A DNA stretch of 9,542 bases. Origin: Methylomonas sp. (lineage in GTDB: Bacteria > Pseudomonadota > Gammaproteobacteria > Methylococcales > Methylomonadaceae). The notes below the pieces were generated by a model, which did no database searches, was not told the DNA's origin, and saw nothing but the letters and a program-made list of their open reading frames with translations. Position numbers and translations under genes: made by a program. How positions within the stretch are numbered: position 1 is the stretch's first letter; each line of letters begins with the position of its first letter. The stretch is taken from contig JALSIU010000321.1 in assembly GCA_026989715.1 (NCBI GenBank), forward strand, positions 1-9,542, written 5' to 3'. This document shows positions 1-5,888 of the stretch, one piece after another.

Positions 1-883
1 CTTGCTCATAATCTTGAAGCGCCATGCCACCTAATGCAAATACAGGAATATTAACGCACGCCACCCACCCTGAAAATTTCTGCCACCCTAAAGCCTCAGC
101 CTCTGGATGGGAGCCTGTTTTTTTAACTGGCGACAATACAACAAAATCCAAACCCAACTGCTCTGCCTTAAGCAATTCTGGTAAGTTATGGCATGAAGCC
201 GCCACTAAGCCAGAAGTTTCAGGCCGCTCATACAAAGCCATTAAATCTAATGAACTTAAATGCACACCCTCATCAAGCAATTTATTAACATGCATCTGCG
301 AATTAAGCAGATAATCTAAATTTAATTCTTTGCACCTCTCCCTTACTGCATCCATATATATAAATGCATCCACTCCAGACAACTCCTTTGCCCTAATCTG
401 CACCAAACTAACACCCTGCCCCGCCACACACTCTAGCTCATCCATCGCTTGCAACATATCACTAGTATTAATAATCGCATAGTGACGACTTAATTTAATG
501 GCAGACAAGATTGCTTTATTAGCCTCAGGAAATTGATATGCATTTATTTCCTGTAAAGATACCCATTTAAATAACTGCCCTTCCTTAGCAATCACCTCAC
601 CCACAAAGCCATCTACCGTACGTACATGCAAACGGACTTTCGCCTCTGGGTAATCAAAATTAATCCTAATTAATGGGCTGGAATTTTTAACTGTTATATT
701 TAGCTCTTCAAATAGCTCTCGACTTAAAGCCTGTGCCGCTGTTTCATGATTTTCAAATTTACCACCAGGAAACTCCCATAAACCGCCTTGGTGCGCCCCT
801 GCCAATCGCTTCGAAATTAATATTCGTCCCGATACATCACGGATCACGCCAACAGCTACATCAACCCTTGCCACACGCACCAT
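1..883 (-). CDS. Nudix hydrolase fused to a ThiE-like domain (partial, C-terminus off the left edge)
   Basis: The first 294 residues are present; the family usually runs to about 310-320, so only the extreme C-terminus is missing. Residues 1-130 are a MutT-type Nudix domain. The motif GLWEFPGGK leads into a Nudix box at 41-63 with G41, E47, R55-E56 and E59-E60; the usual final glycine is N62. MutT relatives hydrolyse oxidised nucleotides such as 8-oxo-dGTP. Residues about 133-294 resemble thiamine-phosphate synthase: QIRAK at 162-166, GVHLSS at 206-211, LSPVKKTGSHP at 250-260, and ALGGM at 283-287. Several thiamine-phosphate synthase residues are altered (NS instead of ND at 194-195, H259 where a lysine is usual), so thiamine synthesis is doubtful. 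Translation probably begins at ATG 883, with a GTG codon just before it and an in-frame stop immediately upstream of that. It starts 20 bases after the argJ stop, without a clear Shine-Dalgarno, which suggests co-transcription with argJ. Recognition of the fusion is firm; the role of the second half is unknown. Confidence 0.9.
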   Translation of the reverse strand, partial: MVRVARVDVAVGVIRDVSGRILISKRLAGAHQGGLWEFPGGKFENHETAAQALSRELFEELNITVKNSSPLIRINFDYPEAKVRLHVRTVDGFVGEVIAKEGQLFKWVSLQEINAYQFPEANKAILSAIKLSRHYAIINTSDMLQAMDELECVAGQGVSLVQIRAKELSGVDAFIYMDAVRERCKELNLDYLLNSQMHVNKLLDEGVHLSSLDLMALYERPETSGLVAASCHNLPELLKAEQLGLDFVVLSPVKKTGSHPEAEALGWQKFSGWVACVNIPVFALGGMALQDYEQ

Positions 884-903
884 CACTTAACGAGCCACGT
901 AAT

Positions 904-2118
904 TTAAGTACGGTACTCAGCATTAATACGCACATAATCATAAGAAAAGTCGCAGGTCAGTACTTGTTGTTGCATTTCGCCACGCCCCAATACCACAGTA
1001 ACAGTAATTTCTTCTTGATCCATTATTTTTTGTCCTGCCGCCTCAGTATACGCCGCTGCTCGTCCACCATTTTCAACAATACAGACATCATCCAAATAAA
1101 TAGCAATGCGCTCAACATCCAACTGAGAAACATTTGCGCGACCAACAGCCGCCAAGATACGCCCCCAGTTAGGGTCACTTGCAAAAAAAGCCGTTTTCAC
1201 CAAAGGAGAATGAGCAATTGTTTTGGCCACCAAAACGGCCTCTGCTTCCGACACAGCTTGCTGCACTTTAATTTTAATTAATTTGGTCGCTCCTTCACCA
1301 TCTCTAATAATAGCCTCAGCTAAATGCATACAAGCATCTTGCAGAGCCTCTTGAAACAAAAGCATTGCCGCACCGCCCTCTTTAATTTCAGGCACAGCAC
1401 TTTTACCACTAGCCATCAACACACACGCATCATTGGTCGATGTATCACTATCAACGGTAATACGATTAAAGGACTGCTCGACGGCAACCTCTAAGCACTT
1501 TTGTAAGTTAGCTTGTGAAATTTTAGCATCCGTTGCAATAAAGCCTAACATCGTCGCCATATTAGGCTGAATCATGCCAGCCCCTTTAGATATTCCCGTA
1601 ATTGTGAGCAACTGCCCTTCAATCTCAATAACTTTTGAATACCCCTTAGCAAAGGTATCAGTAGTCATAATAGCATGCGCGGCTTTAGCCCAATTATCCT
1701 CTTGCAAACACGAGCTCACATTGGGTAAAGCCGCCACAACCTTAGCAACCGGCAATACCTCGCCAATAACACCTGTTGAAAAAGGCAATACTTGCTCAGC
1801 ATGAATATTATGCAATGCCGCTACCTCACGACAGCTCGTTTGTGCATCAAGCATTCCTTGCTCACCTGTTCCTGCATTAGCATTACCGGAATTAACCAAC
1901 AAATAACGCGGCCGACTCTCCAAATGTTTACGCGCTACATGCACAGGCGCTGCACAAAATGCATTCTGAGTAAATACAGCTGCACAAGTTGCTCCCTCCT
2001 CCATCTCTACCAACAACAAATCATCATGCTTAGTCTGCTTAATGCCCGCGCAAGCTGTTCCCAACTTAATGCCTGCCACTGCATGCATAATTGGAAGCTT
2101 TGTATTACCAACCGCCAT
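904..2118 (-). CDS. argJ: ArgJ, bifunctional ornithine acetyltransferase / N-acetylglutamate synthase
   Basis: ArgJ moves the acetyl group from N-acetylornithine to glutamate, recycling it in arginine synthesis; bifunctional forms also make N-acetylglutamate from acetyl-CoA. The protein is full length at 404 residues. Counting from the chosen start, it shows NSGNANAGTG at 76-85, STGVIGE at 114-120, TTDT at 152-155, and the self-cleavage motif with SKGAGMIQPNMATMLG around 177-192. Thr189 is the expected nucleophile that splits the precursor into alpha and beta chains. I chose the second ATG (2118) because GAGAG lies 6 bases upstream of it, and family N-termini often begin MAVG. An ATG two codons earlier (2124) is possible, but the same GAGAG would abut it directly. 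It follows the transporter gene after 73 bases and precedes the Nudix gene by 20. Whether this copy is mono- or bifunctional cannot be decided by reading. Confidence 0.97.
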   Translation of the reverse strand: MAVGNTKLPIMHAVAGIKLGTACAGIKQTKHDDLLLVEMEEGATCAAVFTQNAFCAAPVHVARKHLESRPRYLLVNSGNANAGTGEQGMLDAQTSCREVAALHNIHAEQVLPFSTGVIGEVLPVAKVVAALPNVSSCLQEDNWAKAAHAIMTTDTFAKGYSKVIEIEGQLLTITGISKGAGMIQPNMATMLGFIATDAKISQANLQKCLEVAVEQSFNRITVDSDTSTNDACVLMASGKSAVPEIKEGGAAMLLFQEALQDACMHLAEAIIRDGEGATKLIKIKVQQAVSEAEAVLVAKTIAHSPLVKTAFFASDPNWGRILAAVGRANVSQLDVERIAIYLDDVCIVENGGRAAAYTEAAGQKIMDQEEITVTVVLGRGEMQQQVLTCDFSYDYVRINAEYRT

Positions 2119-2124
2119 AACCAT

Positions 2125-2129
2125 CTCTC
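2125..2129 (-). promoter_or_regulatory. Shine-Dalgarno that decides the argJ start
   Basis: On the minus strand GAGAG ends 6 bases before the ATG at 2118 and touches the alternative ATG at 2124. The spacing favours the shorter ArgJ. Confidence 0.5.
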
Positions 2130-2191
2130 ACTTTCTATATCAAGGAACAAAAATTCTACATCAGTTGCGGATGTTATTTCATCCTTCAGCC

Positions 2192-3337
2192 CTACGCTTT
2201 AAAAAACACAAGCACCCTTGTTATTTGCTCAATTTCTTGCTCCAGCACCAAACAACGCTTCTTAATCGTCTCCACCTGCTTCGACAAACTAAACATGGTG
2301 TGTGGCAATATCACCTCAATCTCTACCTTACCTTTAATATAGTGAATTCTAAAGCCATTAATTAAAGGGTAATTTTCTGCCAAATACTCGCGTAATAATT
2401 TATCTATATCCTCGCGTAACAAAGGAGTTTCTGCATGCATGCTATATTCATCATTTTCAGGATCAATATGTACCAATACTTCTTGCACATCATCAAAACG
2501 ATCAATCAGCACATCCCGCACGACATCACCAATCATATGCCCCTCGGATACACTAATACGAGAATCAACAACAATATGCGCATCCACCAAAGCATCCTCG
2601 CCCATTTGCCGAGTACGCAACAAATGAATATCTTTCACGCCTTCGGTAGCCATAATCTCCGCGCGAATTTTATCCACTACACTCACTGATAGCCCAGTAT
2701 CTACCAATTCTTTAATACTATCAGATACTAAATTAACTCCAATTTTTACTACCATTAAAGCAACCAATACCGCGGCTAGTGCATCCGCCCAAACATAACC
2801 TAATAAGGATGCCGCCACACCAATTAACACAACAATTGAAGAAATAGCATCACTACGATGGTGCCAAGCATTCGCCAGTAATAATTTTGAACGAGTTATC
2901 GTTGCAACCCGTTTTGTATATTGATACAACCATTCATTAGATAAAATTGAAATCGCAGCGATGCCTAGCGCACTTGGCTTAGGAATAAGCATTCGCTCAG
3001 GTTGCAATAACCGCTCATAAACATCCCAAGCAATGCCACCTGCAATTGCAATTAACCCCATACCTAATATCGCTGTCGCAATAGTTTCAAAACGGCGATG
3101 CCCATAAGGATGATCATGATCTGCCTCACGCGCACCTAACTTCACTGCCACCAACACCAGCAAATCACTTGCCAAATCAGACAATGAATGCACACCGTCT
3201 GCAATCAAAGCCGCTGACTGCCCTAATACACCAAAACCTATTTTTATGATGCTTAAAAAAACATTAACTAACGCACCAACAATCGTCACTCTATTTTTTA
3301 GCTTAGTATGTTCTCGCACATCATAAACTTCAGCCAT
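2192..3337 (-). CDS. Cation diffusion facilitator (CDF) metal efflux transporter with extended C-terminus
   Basis: An inner-membrane antiporter that exports divalent metal (Zn, Fe, Co, Cd or Mn in the family) in exchange for protons. Hydrophobic segments lie at about 15-38, 42-66, 86-106, 121-137, 164-182 and 184-205, matching the six-helix CDF fold. The transport site is readable as H50 and D54 in DGVHSLSD (helix 2) plus H159 and D163 in WHHRSD (helix 5). This is an HD-HD set, which in the family leans toward zinc-like metals; that specificity is inference. The loop HDHPYGHRR (74-82) is typical. A cytoplasmic dimerisation domain with VDAHIVVD and VLVHIDP fills 209-292. It is followed by about 87 extra residues that look like a second copy of the same fold; usual CDF length is near 300, here 381. 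The ATG overlaps the stop of the upstream TusA gene by one base (TAATG), implying translational coupling. No strong Shine-Dalgarno is visible. Confidence 0.93.
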   Translation of the reverse strand: MAEVYDVREHTKLKNRVTIVGALVNVFLSIIKIGFGVLGQSAALIADGVHSLSDLASDLLVLVAVKLGAREADHDHPYGHRRFETIATAILGMGLIAIAGGIAWDVYERLLQPERMLIPKPSALGIAAISILSNEWLYQYTKRVATITRSKLLLANAWHHRSDAISSIVVLIGVAASLLGYVWADALAAVLVALMVVKIGVNLVSDSIKELVDTGLSVSVVDKIRAEIMATEGVKDIHLLRTRQMGEDALVDAHIVVDSRISVSEGHMIGDVVRDVLIDRFDDVQEVLVHIDPENDEYSMHAETPLLREDIDKLLREYLAENYPLINGFRIHYIKGKVEIEVILPHTMFSLSKQVETIKKRCLVLEQEIEQITRVLVFFKA

Positions 3338-3564
3338 TACGCACCAACTTGCAAAATAATAATATATTCATATTCATCGACCCTCGTTTCTAAAACCTTA
3401 TGCCCATTAATGCGACACCAAGCCGGAATATCCTGCATAACACCCGGATCAGTACAAATAACCTGCAACACATCACCAGGGCGTAACAGCTTTACCTTAT
3501 CCTGCGTACGAATAACAGGCAACGGGCACAATAACCTACGCGCATCTAAGTCATACCCACTCAT
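3337..3564 (-). CDS. TusA-family sulfur carrier protein
   Basis: A 75-residue cytoplasmic protein of the TusA/SirA family, which carries sulfur as a persulfide on a cysteine and hands it to acceptor enzymes. The hallmark motif is CPLP, with Cys13 as the expected persulfide carrier, following LDARRLL near the N-terminus. The rest (PGDVLQVICTDPG at about 29-41, then DIPAWCRINGHKVL) fits the two-layer alpha/beta fold. I chose ATG 3564 because it forms an ATGA overlap with the stop of the upstream PP-loop gene and has AAGGA 9 bases ahead. An ATG three codons earlier (3573) would abut that same site. Its downstream end overlaps the CDF start by one base. The context suggests it donates sulfur to the PP-loop enzyme, although TusA-like proteins also serve molybdenum-cofactor synthesis and sulfur oxidation, so the acceptor is inferred from gene order only. 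Confidence 0.9.
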   Translation of the reverse strand: MSGYDLDARRLLCPLPVIRTQDKVKLLRPGDVLQVICTDPGVMQDIPAWCRINGHKVLETRVDEYEYIIILQVGA

Positions 3565-4604
3565 ACAAACCATTCCTTAGGTAACTCATCTGCCGCCAGC
3601 GGCTTAACCTGTAAAATAGATTCATTCCCCGCCAAGTCCCTTACTGCCACCTCCACTAAATCGGCCTCTCTGCCCTGCCCATAGCGTGCCACAATTTGTG
3701 CAGCCTGGTATAAATCCTCAGCACTCGGCTCTCCATCTATTAATGCTAATGGCCCACGATGACTGGCACAGTTCATATTGATATAATTTTTCTTATATCC
3801 CTGCATAAAACGCGCCTCACCATCTTCTCGCGCCACAATGATTTTATAATCATTATTAGGACGAATATGCCGTCCAACCTTTAGTAGCATAACATCATCT
3901 AAATCATATTCTTTGCTACCCCGCGCCTTCCATAAATCAACCAACTTCGCTGAATAGCTTTCATCTGTCAGAAAACAGCACCCTCCCGCCGGTTGCGAAT
4001 AATCTTCCAATCCATATTGCTCAGCCAAAGCCATTTGCGGCTTACGAGAACGGCCGCTAAAATCAAACAACTCATCACGACTAATCCAACCTTCCCGCTC
4101 AGGCAAAGTGGCGGGTAAATTTTGCGCACATAAAGGCCGCACCAAGCGATCGTCCGCACCTGATTCAGCGGCAATAATCGGCATGGTTTCTCGGCGTTGC
4201 GACATCGGCCGTTGCCCCATCACCTCACCGGTAATAATAAAGTCAAAATCATTTTCCTGCATCCACTGCTTCGCTTTATTAACCATAAAAATCTTACAAT
4301 CCAAGCAAGGGTTCATATTCGCACCGTAACCATGCTTAGGATTAATCAAAACATCCTTATACTCTTCAATAATATCAATAATGTGCAGTTTTATACCTAA
4401 AGTTTCAGCCACCCATAAAGAATTATTACGCTTTGGCTTTACCTTATCTTTTTTACGGATAGCATGCGTATGTCCTTCAACACAAAAACCTGTAAAAAAA
4501 TTGATACCTTCAACGTGCACCCCTTGCTCCATAATGGCTTTCGTTGCCAACATAGAGTCCAATCCACCTGAAATTAAAGAAACTGCCTTGATTTGCTTAC
4601 CCAT
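3561..4604 (-). CDS. PP-loop ATP-dependent tRNA thiolation-like enzyme with C-terminal NFACT-R/DUF814-like region
   Basis: A 347-residue protein. The PP-loop SGGLDS at 12-17 marks the N-type ATP pyrophosphatase fold used by ThiI and MnmA to adenylate a tRNA uridine before sulfur insertion. Further conserved-looking elements are NPCLDC (C100, C103) at 99-103, GEVMGQRPMSQ at 126-136, LVRPL at 154-158 and a GGCC pair (C209, C210) at 207-210. The C-terminal part (about 230-347) resembles the small RNA-binding NFACT-R/DUF814 type region seen in this family, recognised from memory. No THUMP or rhodanese domain is present, so it is not classical ThiI. The start at ATG 4604 is preferred because AGGT lies 5 bases ahead of it and family members begin just before the PP-loop. 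The longer frame would need a TTG at 4679 inside the T-tract of a terminator. The stop overlaps the TusA start (ATGA). The likely product is thiolated tRNA, perhaps 4-thiouridine; the exact base is not shown. Confidence 0.85.
   Translation of the reverse strand: MGKQIKAVSLISGGLDSMLATKAIMEQGVHVEGINFFTGFCVEGHTHAIRKKDKVKPKRNNSLWVAETLGIKLHIIDIIEEYKDVLINPKHGYGANMNPCLDCKIFMVNKAKQWMQENDFDFIITGEVMGQRPMSQRRETMPIIAAESGADDRLVRPLCAQNLPATLPEREGWISRDELFDFSGRSRKPQMALAEQYGLEDYSQPAGGCCFLTDESYSAKLVDLWKARGSKEYDLDDVMLLKVGRHIRPNNDYKIIVAREDGEARFMQGYKKNYINMNCASHRGPLALIDGEPSAEDLYQAAQIVARYGQGREADLVEVAVRDLAGNESILQVKPLAADELPKEWFV
3574..3578 (-). promoter_or_regulatory. Shine-Dalgarno that decides the TusA start
   Basis: AAGGA on the minus strand lies 9 bases before ATG 3564 and directly against the alternative ATG at 3573, so it supports the start that overlaps the preceding stop codon as ATGA. 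Confidence 0.55.
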
Positions 4605-4609
4605 ACCTA

Positions 4610-4613
4610 ACCT
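4610..4613 (-). promoter_or_regulatory. Shine-Dalgarno that decides the PP-loop gene start
   Basis: AGGT on the minus strand stands 5 bases before ATG 4604, within the repeated AGGTTAGGT. It supports the shorter start. I see no convincing -35/-10 pair between here and the terminator at 4678. Confidence 0.45.
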
Positions 4614-4677
4614 AAAAACGAATGACTTAAAGTACCCAAGATACTTCTTAACCAAAAAATTATGCACCGGCAACAAC

Positions 4678-4713
4678 AAAAAAGCCAGCTTAACAAAAAG
4701 TTAAGCTGGCTTT
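4678..4713 (-). terminator. Rho-independent terminator (minus strand)
   Basis: A perfect 14-base-pair inverted repeat has arms at 4681-4694 and 4700-4713, separated by a 5-base loop. Read on the minus strand it ends in a run of six T (4683-4678). In that direction it would end the transcript of the PEP-CTERM gene and insulate the PP-loop operon, which begins 74 bases further on. On the plus strand only three T follow, so it is mainly a minus-strand signal. Confidence 0.82.
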
Positions 4714-4904
4714 AGCCATTATTTTAGTTATAAGAAAATAACCAGCTCGCATTTTAAACTCAGGTAACTTTACATAACGCAACGATGATACTAGCAACAA
4801 AGCGGATTTACCTTTGAACAATTTATTGACATTAAAGCAACGACTGCAAAAGGTACATTCTTTCCCACAAATGAACTGTTATTACCTTATAGCCATCGCC
4901 AATA
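4714..4904. other. Gap between PEP-CTERM gene and its terminator
   Basis: These 191 bases are probably the 3' untranslated stretch of the PEP-CTERM transcript. No gene with a start and ribosome site is visible. A 62-codon minus-strand frame without a good start (4878-4690) contains four cysteines spaced C-x3-C-x2-C-x2-C; it is discussed as a finding and may be a gene remnant or chance. Confidence 0.4.
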
Positions 4905-5519
4905 TCAAGTGCTAAAGTGCGAAGGGATAGGAAATAATAAAGTGCGTTGCTTTTTATAACAAATACCTAATAAACCAACAGCTAACATCACAAGCAATTC
5001 CGGTTCCGGTACAGTTGAAGATATACCTATGTTGTTAATTGGCACTTGATATATACCTAAAACCGCTTGCTCATTAAAATACTCAACCGTAAGCGCATAG
5101 CTTACCTGTAAACTCTCTATATTCACACTATCCCATAAGTCAACCTGCCTGATACCAAGAAAGGCATTTCTATCATAGAAATACCAGAATCTACCACCAT
5201 AAATTTTTCTATTTACATAGCCGTCCATATTCCCATGATATGTATCCTGAATATTGTCTACATCAAAATACTCAGTAACTAATATATCTGTATTATTTAC
5301 ATTCTTAGCAAATTGCGGCATATCAAACCATACTTTATAACCCCCCTGATACTTACCGCTCGCTCGCTCTTTACTTAACGTCTTATAAGATGCAAGCTCT
5401 GATGCCTTCTCATGTACTAGGATCCCTTTCGCAGGAATCAGCGTCTTACTTATCGCACCTGAAAATATCTCAACAATAAATAACAAAGCCATAGTCAGTA
5501 ACAGTATTCTTTGAATCAT
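4905..5519 (-). CDS. Small secreted PEP-CTERM (exosortase substrate) protein
   Basis: A 204-residue protein of unknown function with two sorting signals. The N-terminus has MIQR followed by a hydrophobic stretch at about 5-22, a signal peptide. Near the C-terminus VPEPE (170-174) precedes a membrane segment at 175-188 and the basic cluster KKQR (189-192). This is the tripartite PEP-CTERM signal recognised by exosortase, which cleaves it while the protein is exported and often linked to exopolysaccharide production. The middle region is rich in Tyr, Asn, Asp and Trp and resembles no family I know. Unusually, 12 residues follow the basic cluster, while most PEP-CTERM proteins end within a few residues of it. 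A perfect AGGAGG sits 5 bases before the ATG, suggesting strong translation. The gene is monocistronic, flanked by a terminator downstream and a long divergent region upstream. No exosortase gene is in the window. Confidence 0.85.
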   Translation of the reverse strand: MIQRILLLTMALLFIVEIFSGAISKTLIPAKGILVHEKASELASYKTLSKERASGKYQGGYKVWFDMPQFAKNVNNTDILVTEYFDVDNIQDTYHGNMDGYVNRKIYGGRFWYFYDRNAFLGIRQVDLWDSVNIESLQVSYALTVEYFNEQAVLGIYQVPINNIGISSTVPEPELLVMLAVGLLGICYKKQRTLLFPIPSHFST

Positions 5520-5888
5520 TTTGTCCTCCTGTTTAAGTCACTCGCTTATCCACCTATACTTGCATTACCTCAAGTAGAGCAACCTGCATGCCAGAATTAA
5601 CCCCAAACCTTATTGACTCAAAAAAACAAAATATCTCATTGATTTTAAATAAATATTTCACTAATTTTTTTATTTAAATTTTTATAATACTTACCTAACT
5701 AACATTTATCTAATGCAAAATAACAACAGCCCTGACACAACTGTCATAGCCCTACAGACAAGTTTGTCAGGTATACTGTCATGCCAATTTGACAAATACA
5801 CAACACGCACAAAAATTGACCCCTTAGCTTTTTTTCACTACCCTGACAAATTATTTACCCAGCTACAAAACCAAATCAAGGAATCCCC
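5520..5888. promoter_or_regulatory. Divergent intergenic region between PEP-CTERM and symporter genes
   Basis: This 369-base region serves genes leaving in both directions. The part nearest the PEP-CTERM gene carries its AGGAGG ribosome site (5525-5530). A very A+T-rich stretch lies at about 5620-5700 and contains a perfect plus-strand TATAAT at 5683-5688, but no good -35 stands 16-18 bases before it. A second -10-like hexamer, TATACT, lies at 5772-5777, and a perfect TTGACA is at 5789-5794, though these two do not pair with each other. Downstream of the A+T tract is a cluster of TGACA/TGTCA pentamers, listed separately. The symporter has AAGGA 6 bases before its ATG. I cannot assign a transcription start for either gene. 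Confidence 0.5.
5733..5848. promoter_or_regulatory. Cluster of six TGACA/TGTCA half-sites, candidate operator
   Basis: TGACA occurs at 5733, 5790 and 5844; TGTCA occurs at 5742, 5765 and 5777. Two pairs make dyads: TGACA-N4-TGTCA at 5733-5746 and TGTCA-N8-TGACA at 5777-5794. In addition TTTGTCAGG (5763-5771) is the exact reverse complement of CCTGACAAA (5842-5850). With equal base frequencies about 0.2 such pentamers would be expected in this length. The position directly before the symporter start suggests binding sites for a dimeric regulator; I cannot name it. Confidence 0.45.

Noticed and set aside
24..314. 96-codon plus-strand frame at the left edge
   Set aside because: It is antisense to the ThiE-like domain of the Nudix fusion, with no ribosome site or family resemblance.
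733..1281. 182-codon plus-strand frame opposite argJ and the Nudix gene
   Set aside because: It lies antisense to two unmistakable genes, and its product is low in recognisable motifs with abnormal composition; it is a shadow frame.
2169..2184. Hairpin GGATG-N6-CATCC between the CDF and argJ genes
   Set aside because: The 5-base-pair stem lacks a T-run directly after it, so it is not a convincing terminator; argJ may simply be co-transcribed.
4605..4679. N-terminal extension of the PP-loop protein from a TTG codon
   Set aside because: The TTG lies in the T-tract of the terminator, the extension has no family counterpart, and the internal ATG at 4604 has a good ribosome site.
4778..4915. 45-codon plus-strand frame between the terminator and the PEP-CTERM gene
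   Set aside because: It has no start codon or ribosome site at its beginning and shows no recognisable family, although its composition looks protein-like.
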